Of a stretch of DNA of 64,000 nucleotides, positions 35,221 through 43,860 are shown piece by piece. Below the pieces are notes generated by a model that saw only the letters and a list, made by a program, of their open reading frames with translations, had not been told where the DNA came from and searched no databases. The stretch is from an uncultured Oscillospiraceae bacterium. GTDB taxonomy: Bacteria; Bacillota; Clostridia; Oscillospirales; Acutalibacteraceae. Location: contig URZE01000002.1 of the NCBI GenBank assembly GCA_900552265.1, positions 62,001 through 126,000 of the forward strand, written 5' to 3'. How positions within the stretch are numbered: the first letter of the stretch is position 1; each line of letters begins with the position of its first letter. The position numbers and the translations under genes are program-made.

Positions 35221-35341
35221 AATTTTTCCTTTTTTGTATTTGGTATATTTTATTTGAATTAATTTGACACTTATCATTTTAACACGCATACAAATGTGAT
35301 ATAACATAAAGTATACTATAAAAAGATGGGAGATCCTTTAA

Positions 35342-36529
35342 TTGGAAAATTTTTCAAAACGTACTTGGGCAGAAATTGATTTAAATGCTCTAAAATACAA
35401 TTTTAACAGTATAAAAAACAAATTGTCAAAAAAAACAAAAATTTTGTGTGTTCTTAAAGCTGATGCGTATGGACATGGAGCTGAATTTTTAGTTAAAGAA
35501 TATGAAAAACTTGGAGCGGATTGGTATGGAGTTTCAAATATAGATGAAGCAATACAGTTGAGAAAAAGTGGGGCCAAAAAACCGATTCTTATTTTTGGAT
35601 ATACTGACCCGGATATGGCTGAATTTCTTTATAAATATGATATTTCTCAAGCTGTTTTTTCTCATGAATACGCATATGAACTTTGTAAAAGATGTAAAAG
35701 CTCAAATTTCAGATTAAAAATTCACCTCAAAATTGATACCGGAATGAGCAGAATAGGATTTTTCAGCCAAACTCCACAGTACATAGAAAAATCAATTTTG
35801 GAAATAGAAGATATAAAAAACAGTATGCCTGAATTGGAATTTGAAGGAATTTTTACTCATTTTTCTGTTTCGGACGATGTAACAAATAATAGAGAGTATA
35901 CACTTAAACAGTTTAAAAATTTTAAATCGGTAATTGAAGGGCTTGAGTCAAAAGGAATTAAGATTTCGCTCAGACATTGCTGTAACAGTGGGGGAATAAT
36001 AAGTTTTCCTGAGATGCATCTCGATATGGTAAGGGCGGGAGTTATACTTTATGGACTGTATCCATCGGATGAAGTTAGGGATAAAATAGATTTAAAACCT
36101 GTTATGCAGCTTAAAACAGTTGTCTCACAGGTAAAGACAGTTCCAACGGGAATTAGTGTAAGCTATGGTCGTACTTTTAAATCTGAAAAAGAAATGAAAA
36201 TAGCTTCTGTTTCGATCGGATATGCCGATGGTTATTCTTTGCGGTTTTCAAATAATGCTGAATTGATTGTATGTGGAAAACGAGCACCGGTTATTGGCAG
36301 AGTATGTATGGATCAATTGATGATGGACGTTTCTGAAGTTCCCGGAGTAAAAGAAGGAAGCGAAGTGACTGTTTTTGGAACTGATGGAAAAGAATTTATT
36401 TCTGTTGACGATTTGGCAAAACGTATGGGTACAATTAACTATGAAGTGGTATGCTTGATAGGTAAGCGGGTACCAAGAATTTATTATAAAAACGGTGAGA
36501 TGGTTGCACAGATAAGTTATTTGAAGTAA
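35342..36529 (+). CDS. alr: alanine racemase
   Basis: Supplies D-alanine for peptidoglycan. The 395-residue PLP enzyme has the Lys motif VLKADAYGHG, the fold-III barrel with HLKIDTGMSRIGF, MVRAGVILYG, and the second-domain Tyr region SYGRTF. TTG at 35342 follows GGGAGAT (35328-35334). Divergent from dus across a 121-bp region. Confidence 0.97.
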   Translation: MENFSKRTWAEIDLNALKYNFNSIKNKLSKKTKILCVLKADAYGHGAEFLVKEYEKLGADWYGVSNIDEAIQLRKSGAKKPILIFGYTDPDMAEFLYKYDISQAVFSHEYAYELCKRCKSSNFRLKIHLKIDTGMSRIGFFSQTPQYIEKSILEIEDIKNSMPELEFEGIFTHFSVSDDVTNNREYTLKQFKNFKSVIEGLESKGIKISLRHCCNSGGIISFPEMHLDMVRAGVILYGLYPSDEVRDKIDLKPVMQLKTVVSQVKTVPTGISVSYGRTFKSEKEMKIASVSIGYADGYSLRFSNNAELIVCGKRAPVIGRVCMDQLMMDVSEVPGVKEGSEVTVFGTDGKEFISVDDLAKRMGTINYEVVCLIGKRVPRIYYKNGEMVAQISYLK

Positions 36530-36764
36530 TAAATTGTTAAAATTGATTAGAAATGAAAAATTGACGACTTAAAATATAGGTTGTCGAAATATGTTGTACA
36601 AAATTGTTGAAAATATTGTGGAATATGTTCAAAAATATAAAAAACGGATCAAATTTCAATTTGGTGAATATTTTCACAAAAAAATCAAAATAACTATTGA
36701 ATTATAATGATAAATGCTGTAAAATTGTAATCGTACTGATTGGTGAAAGGAAGGCGGAAGTGTT

Positions 36765-37181
36765 ATGGTTAAGAAAAGTATCGTTATTTCTGCCCGAATT
36801 ACCAATTGGCATAGGCTGTATAGTTTGTTAAATGAGTTTATGACTGGGAATGCAATATCTTCAGATATAATCCATCATATAATTATTGCAAGTGAGGAGA
36901 TTTTTGTTAATATTTCTCATTATGCGTATCCCAATTCTTCGGGTAATGTGCGTGTAGATGTGGAATATATTCCCGGAATCAATTGTATCAAAGTGAAATT
37001 TACTGATAGCGGTGTTCCTTTCGATCCAACTTCTATATCAAAACCCAACGTTAAAGAGAAAGTTGAAAATAGAAAAATCGGTGGTTTGGGTATATTTATG
37101 GTTAATAAACTCATGGACAGTATGGAATACAGTCATAACGGTGGAAAAAATAATCTTGTAATTACCAAAAGGACAAAATGA
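36765..37181 (+). CDS. anti-sigma factor serine kinase (RsbW/SpoIIAB-like)
   Basis: A 138-residue HATPase of the GHKL type: N box SEEIFVNISHYAY, G1 box DSGVPFDP, G2 region GGLGIFMV. Such proteins bind a sigma factor and phosphorylate an antagonist, here presumably the STAS protein encoded 22 bp downstream. No sigma factor gene follows, unlike spoIIAA-spoIIAB-sigF, so this is likely a stress or surface-regulation switch and not the sporulation one. ATG follows a GGAAGGCGGAAG stretch. A TATAAT lies at 36703-36708. Confidence 0.85.
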   Translation: MVKKSIVISARITNWHRLYSLLNEFMTGNAISSDIIHHIIIASEEIFVNISHYAYPNSSGNVRVDVEYIPGINCIKVKFTDSGVPFDPTSISKPNVKEKVENRKIGGLGIFMVNKLMDSMEYSHNGGKNNLVITKRTK

Positions 37182-37203
37182 TTTTTTAAGGAGGCATATT
37201 GAA

Positions 37204-37515
37204 ATGGAAATTGAGAAAAAATTTGACGATGGTAAAGTAATTTATCATATCATAGGCAGGATAGACACTCAAACTGCTCCGGATTTACAAGCGGCTTTGG
37301 ATCAAGGTTTTGAAGAAGGCGAAAATAATTTAATTTTGGATTTTGTTGATGTTCAGTACTTGAGCAGTGCAGGATTGAGAACCATTCTTTATGTTCAAAA
37401 GAGAATAAATACCATTGATGGAGGTAAAATGGTTCTTATAAATGTCAAACCTGTTGTAATGGAAGTTTTTGATATGACCGGCTTTTCGGATTTTTTGGAA
37501 ATTAATCCTGAATAA
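37204..37515 (+). CDS. anti-sigma factor antagonist (STAS domain)
   Basis: A 103-residue STAS protein: GRIDTQTAPDL, ILDFVDVQYLSSAGLRTIL with the phosphorylatable Ser in SSAGL, then KMVLINVKPVVMEVFDMTGF. Partner-switching mate of the kinase encoded upstream. ATG follows AAGGAGG. A terminator follows, so the two genes form a closed unit. Confidence 0.93.
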   Translation: MEIEKKFDDGKVIYHIIGRIDTQTAPDLQAALDQGFEEGENNLILDFVDVQYLSSAGLRTILYVQKRINTIDGGKMVLINVKPVVMEVFDMTGFSDFLEINPE

Positions 37516-37551
37516 GTGTTGTAAAGAATTATTTAATAGAGAACGTGAAAA

Positions 37552-37600
37552 ACCGACCTTGAGGATAATGAATCCCTTGAGGTCGGTAAGTTTATTTTTT
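37552..37600 (+). terminator. terminator after the STAS gene
   Basis: ACCGACCT (37552-37559) pairs with AGGTCGGT (37580-37587), then AAGTTTATTTTTTATT. Confidence 0.8.
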
Positions 37601-37626
37601 ATTGAGTGTGTATAGTTTTCGTGTAA

Positions 37627-38016
37627 TTAAAGTATATTGGAAACGGAAGGCAGTTCAACATCTCTTAAATTTTTAATTCCGGAAAGAGCTCTGGTATTTT
37701 CTGTTTCACAGTCAATACGATTGTCGTCATCTGCATTTTCGAGAGTTGTCTTTATTATTTGAACGGATTCTTCTATTTTTTCCAAATTTTTGTGATGAAC
37801 AAGCATGGATAAGATTGTGTGTTTTTTTTGCCAAAATTCATCGAGCTCTTGAGCTTGTTCTTTTGCTGTGTCGTAGTCTGAATTAGTTACAGCTGTTTGA
37901 ATTTTTTCAACATATTCTTTTGCTTCATCCGAGGCTTTTGTAACATATGCAAGGCAAAGAGCACAGATTGCTATGGAAACAACAGCCAATATACCTGCCC
38001 AGTAGACTTTTTTCAT
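37627..38016 (-). CDS. DUF4363 family protein
   Basis: A 129-residue protein with one N-terminal membrane segment (about 7-25) and an all-helical outer domain: KEYVEKIQTAV, TAKEQAQELDEFWQKKHTIL, then a His-rich MLVHHKNLEKIEESV. This is the DUF4363 pattern, found in Clostridia beside DUF421 genes, as here. Its ribosome-binding site AAAAGGAG is inside the end of the DUF421 gene, only 3 bp separate the genes, so they are translationally coupled. Function unknown. Confidence 0.85.
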   Translation of the reverse strand: MKKVYWAGILAVVSIAICALCLAYVTKASDEAKEYVEKIQTAVTNSDYDTAKEQAQELDEFWQKKHTILSMLVHHKNLEKIEESVQIIKTTLENADDDNRIDCETENTRALSGIKNLRDVELPSVSNIL

Positions 38017-38019
38017 TAT

Positions 38020-38691
38020 TTAAATCTCCTTTTTGATAATGTTGAACTCTTTTGAAGTGTTTGCAGTCATTATAAATATATCTTTGACTTTAACTTTTTC
38101 GGATTTAAGAGTTTTTTCGAGCCAGTGCTTGTCCAGACCGCATACTGACAAAGAAAAATCGGATACTATACCGTCATTTACAACTACTGCGTCGAACTTT
38201 TCTTGAGGAGGAGAGATACCCATAGCATCAGCGTCCGGAGGCTGTTTGTTTGATTTTTTTAGTACGCTTAAATTACCGTTGGTTTCCATTATTGCAAACC
38301 ATGCATCCTCAAGAGTGAAAACATCTGATTGACGGAGCTGTTCAAATAGATCTTCGGTGCTTATTCTCAGGTATTTGAGAGCGTCTTGTTGAATTTTTCC
38401 TTCACTGATTACTATTATAGGTTTTCCGCAAATGAGTTGACGGATTTTTGAATTTTTCATCATCATGTAAGAAACGAATATCTCGCAGCAAATCAAAACT
38501 GCTATCGGTATGAGACTTCCAAGCAGAGGTTGGGCACTGTCCTCCATGGGGATTGCGGCAATGTTGGAGATCATTATTGTTATGACAAGTTCAGATGTTT
38601 GCAAATCACTTATTTGACGTTTTCCCATCATTTTCATTGAGAATATAATTATCACGTAAAGTATAATGGTTCTGATGAGTGCGACAGACAT
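38020..38691 (-). CDS. DUF421 (YetF-like) membrane protein
   Basis: A 223-residue protein with three N-terminal membrane segments (within residues 1-75), the family signature MGKRQISDLQTSELV, and a cytoplasmic alpha/beta domain (KPIIVISEGKI, LEDAWFAIMETNGNLSVLKK). YetF-type proteins are common in spore-formers; some act in spores, but the role here is open. The ATG at 38691 follows AAAGGTGG; an in-frame GTG 12 bases earlier lies within that ribosome-binding site. Confidence 0.9.
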   Translation of the reverse strand: MSVALIRTIILYVIIIFSMKMMGKRQISDLQTSELVITIMISNIAAIPMEDSAQPLLGSLIPIAVLICCEIFVSYMMMKNSKIRQLICGKPIIVISEGKIQQDALKYLRISTEDLFEQLRQSDVFTLEDAWFAIMETNGNLSVLKKSNKQPPDADAMGISPPQEKFDAVVVNDGIVSDFSLSVCGLDKHWLEKTLKSEKVKVKDIFIMTANTSKEFNIIKKEI

Positions 38692-38787
38692 GTAAATAAC
38701 CACCTTTAAATTTTCTGTTTGTTTAATTTATTGTTCCGAAATTTTTTTAATATATACCTCTTGTTTGGTACGCCACTGGTAAGCGTA

Positions 38788-38816
38788 TTGAAAATGATAA
38801 TTTTTTAGAATATAAT
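38788..38816 (+). promoter_or_regulatory. promoter of the polysaccharide operon
   Basis: TTGAAA (38788-38793), 17-bp spacer, TATAAT (38811-38816). About 80 nt before the first gene. Confidence 0.75.
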
Positions 38817-38904
38817 TGAATTATAAAGTAAGGTATGTTGCGAAAATTTTTTGGTAATTATAATTTTTAGGATGTGATTTGACATTTTAATATCTTGGGA
38901 TGAA

Positions 38905-39570
38905 TTGCCGGAATACATGAAAAACGAAGAAGTGAGAAAATATTATGATATTGTACGAAAAAGGAAACCCGCTTTAATTTTTAAGAGGATTTTCGATATA
39001 ATAGTATCAATTTTAATGATAATAATTTTATTTCCCTTGTTGGTTGCGGTGTGGATTATTATAAAGCTTGATTCACCGGGAAAAGCTTTGTTCTTACAAG
39101 ACAGAGTTACTCAAGGCGGAAGAATTTTTAAGGTGTTTAAGTTCAGAACCATGGTGGAAAATGCGGAATCTTTGGGTTCTCAGGTTACCACGGGAGAAGA
39201 TGCACGTATAACAAAATGTGGGAAATGGTTAAGAAAATTTCGAATAGATGAAATTCCGCAGCTGTTTAATATTTTAAACGGAGAACTTTCTTTTGTCGGA
39301 GTGAGGCCTGAAGTTCCCAAATATGTGAAAGAATACACACCTGAGATGTACGCAACACTTTTATTACCTGCAGGAGTTACATCTTTGACCAGTATTATGT
39401 ATAAAGATGAATCGAAACTACTCGAAGGTGCAGAAAATCCTGATGAAGTTTATATAAAAGAAATTTTTCCCGAAAAAATGAAATACAACCTCGAGTATAT
39501 TAAGAATTTTAATTTTTGGTATGACATAAAGTTGATGATAAAAACAGTTTTAGCTGTAGTAAAAAAGTAA
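38905..39570 (+). CDS. undecaprenyl-phosphate sugar phosphotransferase (bacterial sugar transferase)
   Basis: Initiates a surface glycan by placing a sugar-1-phosphate on undecaprenyl phosphate. Features: KRIFDIIVSI followed by a membrane hairpin (about 28-52), KLDSPGKALFLQDRV, FKVFKFRTM, the catalytic KFRIDEIPQLFNIL and LSFVGVRPE. The start is doubtful. The TTG at 38905 has poor spacing; the frame is open back to 38878 and reads ISWDELPEY before it, which looks native. The good Shine-Dalgarno AGGATG (38869-38874) serves a TTG at 38879 that runs into a stop after three codons unless one T is restored in the TTTT tract, or an ATT start at 38884 is used. Confidence 0.9.
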   Translation: MPEYMKNEEVRKYYDIVRKRKPALIFKRIFDIIVSILMIIILFPLLVAVWIIIKLDSPGKALFLQDRVTQGGRIFKVFKFRTMVENAESLGSQVTTGEDARITKCGKWLRKFRIDEIPQLFNILNGELSFVGVRPEVPKYVKEYTPEMYATLLLPAGVTSLTSIMYKDESKLLEGAENPDEVYIKEIFPEKMKYNLEYIKNFNFWYDIKLMIKTVLAVVKK

Positions 39571-39583
39571 GGAGATTTTTGAA

Positions 39584-40783
39584 TTGAAATACAATATAAA
39601 ATTTTCACCTCCGGATATTTCCGAAAAAGACATCAAAGCAGTAACTGAAGCTCTTAATTCAGGCTGGATCACAACAGGACCAAAGACGAAATTGTTTGAA
39701 AAAGAAATTGCGAAATATTGTTCGGCAGACGGAGCAGCAGCTCTTAATTCAGCTACGGCGTGTCTTGAAATGACTCTGAGGATTCTTGGAATTGGCCCCG
39801 GGGACGAAGTTATTACAAGCGCCTATACTTATACGGCTTCATGCAGCGTTATTTGCCATGTCGGAGCAACTCCGGTACTGGTTGATACTGCAAAAGATTC
39901 TTTTGAGATGGATTACGAAAAGCTAAGAGATGCAATTACTTCTCGTACAAAGGCAATTATTCCCGTAGATTTAGGAGGAGTAATGTGCGATTACGACAGA
40001 ATATTCGAGGTTGTAAACAGTAAAAAGAGTATTTTTCGTCCGAATAATGCCATACAAAAAAGTTTCGGAAGAGTTGTCGTGGTAGCTGATGGAGCACATT
40101 CTTTTGGGGCCAGTCGAAATGGAAAAATCTCAGGTAGTGTAGCGGATTTTACAAGTTTTTCTTTTCATGCTGTCAAAAATCTTACGACAGCAGAAGGCGG
40201 AGCTGTTACCTGGAGATCAATTGATGGAATAGACAGTGATGAGATATATAAAAATTACATGCTTTTATCTTTGCATGGTCAAAATAAAGATGCTTTGGCG
40301 AAAAGTAAAGCCGGTGCATGGGAGTATGATATAATCTACCCTGCATATAAGTGTAACATGACCGATATACTCGCTTCTTTGGGACTTTCTCAATTATCGA
40401 GATATGATGAGATGTTAAAAAGGCGTTACGAAATTACTCAGATGTATAATGATGGTCTAAAATCCGAAAATGTACAGGTTTTATCACATTTAACCAAAGA
40501 TTCACGTTCCAGTTGTCATCTTTACATTACCCGACTTCTCGGCAAAGACGAGGAGTTCAGAAACAAATTTATTCAAAAAATGTCTGAATCCGGTATTGCT
40601 ACGAACGTGCATTATAAACCTCTTCCAATGCTTACTGCTTATAAAAATATAGGTTTTGACATAAAAAATTTTCCTAATGCTTTTAACATGTATAAAAATG
40701 AAGTAACACTTCCGCTTCACACTCTTTTGACAAACGATGAAGTAGAATATATCATAAAAACTTACAAAGAAAATTTAAAATAA
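39584..40783 (+). CDS. DegT/DnrJ/EryC1 family nucleotide-sugar aminotransferase
   Basis: PLP-dependent enzyme of 399 residues that typically aminates a UDP-4-keto sugar for surface glycans. N-terminal FSPPDISEKDIKAVTEAL and GWITTGPKTKLFE, the substrate loop NSATACLEM, DGAHSFGA, and the PLP lysine in SFHAVKNLTTAEGG. TTG at 39584 follows AAGGAG. It is 13 bp from the sugar transferase gene. Transferase plus aminotransferase suggests the first sugar is an amino-sugar such as a bacillosamine type (inference). Confidence 0.95.
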   Translation: MKYNIKFSPPDISEKDIKAVTEALNSGWITTGPKTKLFEKEIAKYCSADGAAALNSATACLEMTLRILGIGPGDEVITSAYTYTASCSVICHVGATPVLVDTAKDSFEMDYEKLRDAITSRTKAIIPVDLGGVMCDYDRIFEVVNSKKSIFRPNNAIQKSFGRVVVVADGAHSFGASRNGKISGSVADFTSFSFHAVKNLTTAEGGAVTWRSIDGIDSDEIYKNYMLLSLHGQNKDALAKSKAGAWEYDIIYPAYKCNMTDILASLGLSQLSRYDEMLKRRYEITQMYNDGLKSENVQVLSHLTKDSRSSCHLYITRLLGKDEEFRNKFIQKMSESGIATNVHYKPLPMLTAYKNIGFDIKNFPNAFNMYKNEVTLPLHTLLTNDEVEYIIKTYKENLK

Positions 40784-40808
40784 ATTTCCTGAGAAAGGGG
40801 TGCTCGTA

Positions 40809-42281
40809 TTGCGGTTGCTTGCTGAAAAATTTGATATAAAAAAATATATGTGTGATACGAGCTTATTCAGAAAAATTTTTATAATGGTATTATCTTTCGA
40901 AATGTTGGCGTTTTTGGATATTCCATTTTTGATAATAAAATGTTTTGTACTTTCGTGGGGATTTTTTATTCTCGTACATAATTTCTTTATGGAAAAACGT
41001 GCTTTTAAAGTTAAATATAGGTATCTTTTGTGGGCGTTTTTGATTTCTATGACGATAACATCATTTATGAATATTTCGATATGGTTAATACCTAATATTG
41101 CTCTTGTACTTTATACGTCCGCATGCTTTTTTATGTTTTATGGAATGTATATGGAAAACACGCACCATGAAGTAGAAAAAGAAATGGTTTTTATACTTAA
41201 GTTTTTTATTGTTTTCGGTACGATTTGTGGATTTCTTTCTCTTACCGTGCTTCTTTGGCAGCATGAAATAAAAATTGGTTCTTATAATTTGGGAATATAT
41301 AAAAACCGTTTGATAGGAATTTATACAAATTCGAACATATTAGCTTTTTCCATGGTGGAATCAATTATTTCCTGTGATATTCTGTCAGACAGGTATATAA
41401 AAAATAATTTTAAAGGTAAGATTTTTAATTCTTGGATACTTGTCTTGTGTGTGACAATAAACTGTATATGTTTATTTTTGTCCGATTCCAATGCTTCCTT
41501 TTTGTTCTTTGTAACGTATCTTACAATCAGAGTTTTTTGCAATATGTTTTTTAAAAATAAAGCATCTTATGGTATTAAGTTTATAAAAAGTATGGTTTTC
41601 ATAATAGGATTTTGCGTAGTTTCGATGTCAGTATCGTTTGCTCTAAGAGATGCGTGTCAGCGTTTTATTGGCGAAGCTATGTCAGAAACTTCTCGACAAG
41701 AAATTTTACAAGAAGCAACAAATGAAACCGGTTCTTCAATAAAAGAATCGGGAATTACTATAGTTGTACCGACTCCGGAAAAAGCAAAAGGGAGTTCAGA
41801 AGAGAAAAAAGAAGAACAATTTCATATCGGACGTGAACACTACGAAGTTAGCAGTGGAAGGATAACGCTTTTAAAACAAGGTATTAAAATATTTAAGCAC
41901 AATCCTATAATGGGTATAGGCAGAGCCAACCTGGGGCTTTATGCAAAGATGTATCTCAAAGACGGGTTGCGTCATCCGGATCTGCACAATGGATATTTGA
42001 CTATTCTTGTATGTTATGGAATAGTTGGTTTTTTGATTTTTGCAATATTTTCTTTTTTAGTTGCGGTAGATGTTTGTAAACATATGTTTGAATGTGTTAA
42101 CCATAATTATTTCGGCGTGTTTACTAAACTTTTTTCTGTGCTCGTGGGATATTGCGGTTACTGCCTTTTCGAAAAAGCAATACTTTTTGATGTAACATTT
42201 ATGGTCGGATTCTTTTGGATTATGCTTGGATTTACTGTTTCATATATGAGTGTGGGGCGAGGATATAAATCTTCAGATTAA
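40809..42281 (+). CDS. O-antigen ligase-like (Wzy/WaaL) membrane protein
   Basis: A 490-residue polytopic membrane protein with about ten hydrophobic segments and a large outer loop (about 290-360) before the Wzy_C-type region HNPIMGIGRANLG and HPDLHNGYLTILVCYGIVGF. Polymerises or ligates lipid-linked sugar chains. TTG 40809 follows AAAGGGGTG; the GTG at 40800 lies in that site. Only three glycan genes are present here and no other glycosyltransferase or flippase, so the pathway needs genes elsewhere. Confidence 0.85.
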   Translation: MRLLAEKFDIKKYMCDTSLFRKIFIMVLSFEMLAFLDIPFLIIKCFVLSWGFFILVHNFFMEKRAFKVKYRYLLWAFLISMTITSFMNISIWLIPNIALVLYTSACFFMFYGMYMENTHHEVEKEMVFILKFFIVFGTICGFLSLTVLLWQHEIKIGSYNLGIYKNRLIGIYTNSNILAFSMVESIISCDILSDRYIKNNFKGKIFNSWILVLCVTINCICLFLSDSNASFLFFVTYLTIRVFCNMFFKNKASYGIKFIKSMVFIIGFCVVSMSVSFALRDACQRFIGEAMSETSRQEILQEATNETGSSIKESGITIVVPTPEKAKGSSEEKKEEQFHIGREHYEVSSGRITLLKQGIKIFKHNPIMGIGRANLGLYAKMYLKDGLRHPDLHNGYLTILVCYGIVGFLIFAIFSFLVAVDVCKHMFECVNHNYFGVFTKLFSVLVGYCGYCLFEKAILFDVTFMVGFFWIMLGFTVSYMSVGRGYKSSD

Positions 42282-42322
42282 TGAGTTTTAGAATTTTTAT
42301 ATTATTTATATATTTTATATTT

Positions 42323-42357
42323 AGAACTGTCGAAATTAACTCGACGGTTCTTTTTTT
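42323..42357 (+). terminator. terminator of the polysaccharide operon
   Basis: AGAACTGTCGA (42323-42333) pairs with TCGACGGTTCT (42341-42351) with one G-U pair, followed by TTTTTT. Confidence 0.92.
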
Positions 42358-42496
42358 ACGAAAATTTTTATTGAAATGATTTTTTAAATTATAATTTATA
42401 GAATTTATTGGTATTTTTTAAAGATGTGATATATAAGCAATGAATTTTATTAAAAACTACTTATAAGAATATATCTGAGTATGAATATTTCCGCAC

Positions 42497-42527
42497 ATAA
42501 AAGCCACCTTATTAATACTAAGGTGAC
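42497..42527 (-). terminator. terminator of the 83-aa gene
   Basis: Minus strand stem CACCTTA / TAAGGTG with loop GTATTAA, followed by GCTTTTATG. It lies 21 nt beyond the stop codon. Confidence 0.8.
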
Positions 42528-42548
42528 TACAATATTTTTCAAAGAAAA

Positions 42549-42800
42549 CTATTCTACTTCTTCTGCGCGATTAGTTGCAAAAGCTGCCAAAGCGATAGCT
42601 AAGAGTCTTGAAAATCCCGGATGAGACAGAATTGATCTTAAATCATTAAATGTAGTTCCACTTTCGGCTCCTCTAAAGTAGTCAATAGTTCTCGTAGTAC
42701 CGATTGTAAGACCTATCGTAGCACCCACTGTAGAAACAATAGCTAATGCAACCAATATTGCGGATTGCACTTTGCATACAGCTCTATTCCAAAATGGCAT
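42549..42800 (-). CDS. small hydrophobic protein, unrecognised (83 aa)
   Basis: One or one-and-a-half membrane segments (about 13-37, AILVALAIVSTVGATIGL with repeated small residues), then a soluble stretch FRGAESGTTFNDLRSIL, a second weakly hydrophobic part LLAIALAAFA and an acidic end. AAGGGAG stands 9 bases before the ATG, a TATAAT at 42830-42835 could be its -10 box, and its own terminator follows, so it is a genuine single-gene unit. Holin- or bacteriocin-like size, but no family match from memory. Confidence 0.65.
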   Translation of the reverse strand: MPFWNRAVCKVQSAILVALAIVSTVGATIGLTIGTTRTIDYFRGAESGTTFNDLRSILSHPGFSRLLAIALAAFATNRAEEVE

Positions 42801-42948
42801 CTTCCAATCTCCCTTTCTAGATTTTAATAATTATATTTTAACATTTTTTAAACTAAATGTAAAGGAAGATTTCATTTTATTTTAGAATTTGCAAAAATAT
42901 AAAGTTTATAATAAAATTTAACATAGAGTTTAAATCATTATTAGGTGG

Positions 42949-43812
42949 GTGAAAAAGCAGCGTCACAGTTGCCAAAATATGATTAATATAGGATTTCACG
43001 TTTCAAGCGCAGGAGGATTTTGCGCAATGGCAAAGACAGCTCAAAGTGTAGGTGCGAACACATTTCAGTATTTTTCCCGAAATCCCAGAGGAGGCTCTGT
43101 TAAACCTGTAGATATGGGAGATATTGAAAAATTCTCTGAAATAGCGAATAAAAATAATTTTGCTCCTATTGTGGCTCATGCTCCGTATACACTCAATTTG
43201 TGTTCCAAAACTGAGAGTATCAGAAATTTTTCTAAAAATATCTTTATTGATGATTTAAAAAGAACAGATTTGATTCCGGGTACGTTGTATAACTTTCATC
43301 CGGGAAGCCATACAGGTCAAGGTAAGAGTGTTGGGATAGGTCAGATTGCATCTGCTCTCAATGAAATTTTAAAACCCGATCAAAAGACTGTAGTTTTACT
43401 TGAAACAATGGCCGGAAAAGGCAGTGAAATAGGTGGAAAGTTTGAAGAAATTCGTGAAATAATAAATAATGTGAATCTTAAAGATAAAATTGGAGTTTGT
43501 TTGGATACGTGCCATATTTTTGATGCAGGGTACGATATAGTAAATAATTTGGAAGGTGTTTTGGAAGAATTTGATAAGATAATAGGTATAAAAAATCTTA
43601 AGGCTGTGCACTTGAATGACAGTAAAAATATTTGTGCGAGTAAAAAAGACCGTCATGAAAAAATCGGAAAGGGAAATATTGGAATAGAAGCTTTTACTGA
43701 TATAATAAACAATTCATTTTTAAAAAATCTTCCGTTTATACTTGAAACCCCACATGAAAGTATCGAAGGATGGAAAGAAGAAATAGCTCTTTTGAAAAGC
43801 GTGTCAAAGTAA
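42949..43812 (+). CDS. nfo: endonuclease IV (AP endonuclease)
   Basis: Cuts DNA 5' of abasic sites in base-excision repair. The 287-residue TIM-barrel protein has all metal-ligand motifs: GFHVSSAGG, HAPYTLNL, NFHPGSHTG, LLETMAGKG, CLDTCHIFDAGYD, AVHLNDSK, KDRHEKIGKGNIG and LETPHES. Start uncertain: GTG 42949 is directly after AGGTGG; the ATG 42979 would give MINIGFHVS, the more usual N-terminus, but has no Shine-Dalgarno. Confidence 0.96.
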   Translation: MKKQRHSCQNMINIGFHVSSAGGFCAMAKTAQSVGANTFQYFSRNPRGGSVKPVDMGDIEKFSEIANKNNFAPIVAHAPYTLNLCSKTESIRNFSKNIFIDDLKRTDLIPGTLYNFHPGSHTGQGKSVGIGQIASALNEILKPDQKTVVLLETMAGKGSEIGGKFEEIREIINNVNLKDKIGVCLDTCHIFDAGYDIVNNLEGVLEEFDKIIGIKNLKAVHLNDSKNICASKKDRHEKIGKGNIGIEAFTDIINNSFLKNLPFILETPHESIEGWKEEIALLKSVSK

Positions 43813-43860
43813 AGATTTTTTGAACTGTTTAAAGATTAAAATTAATCAAAGGAAGAAAAA

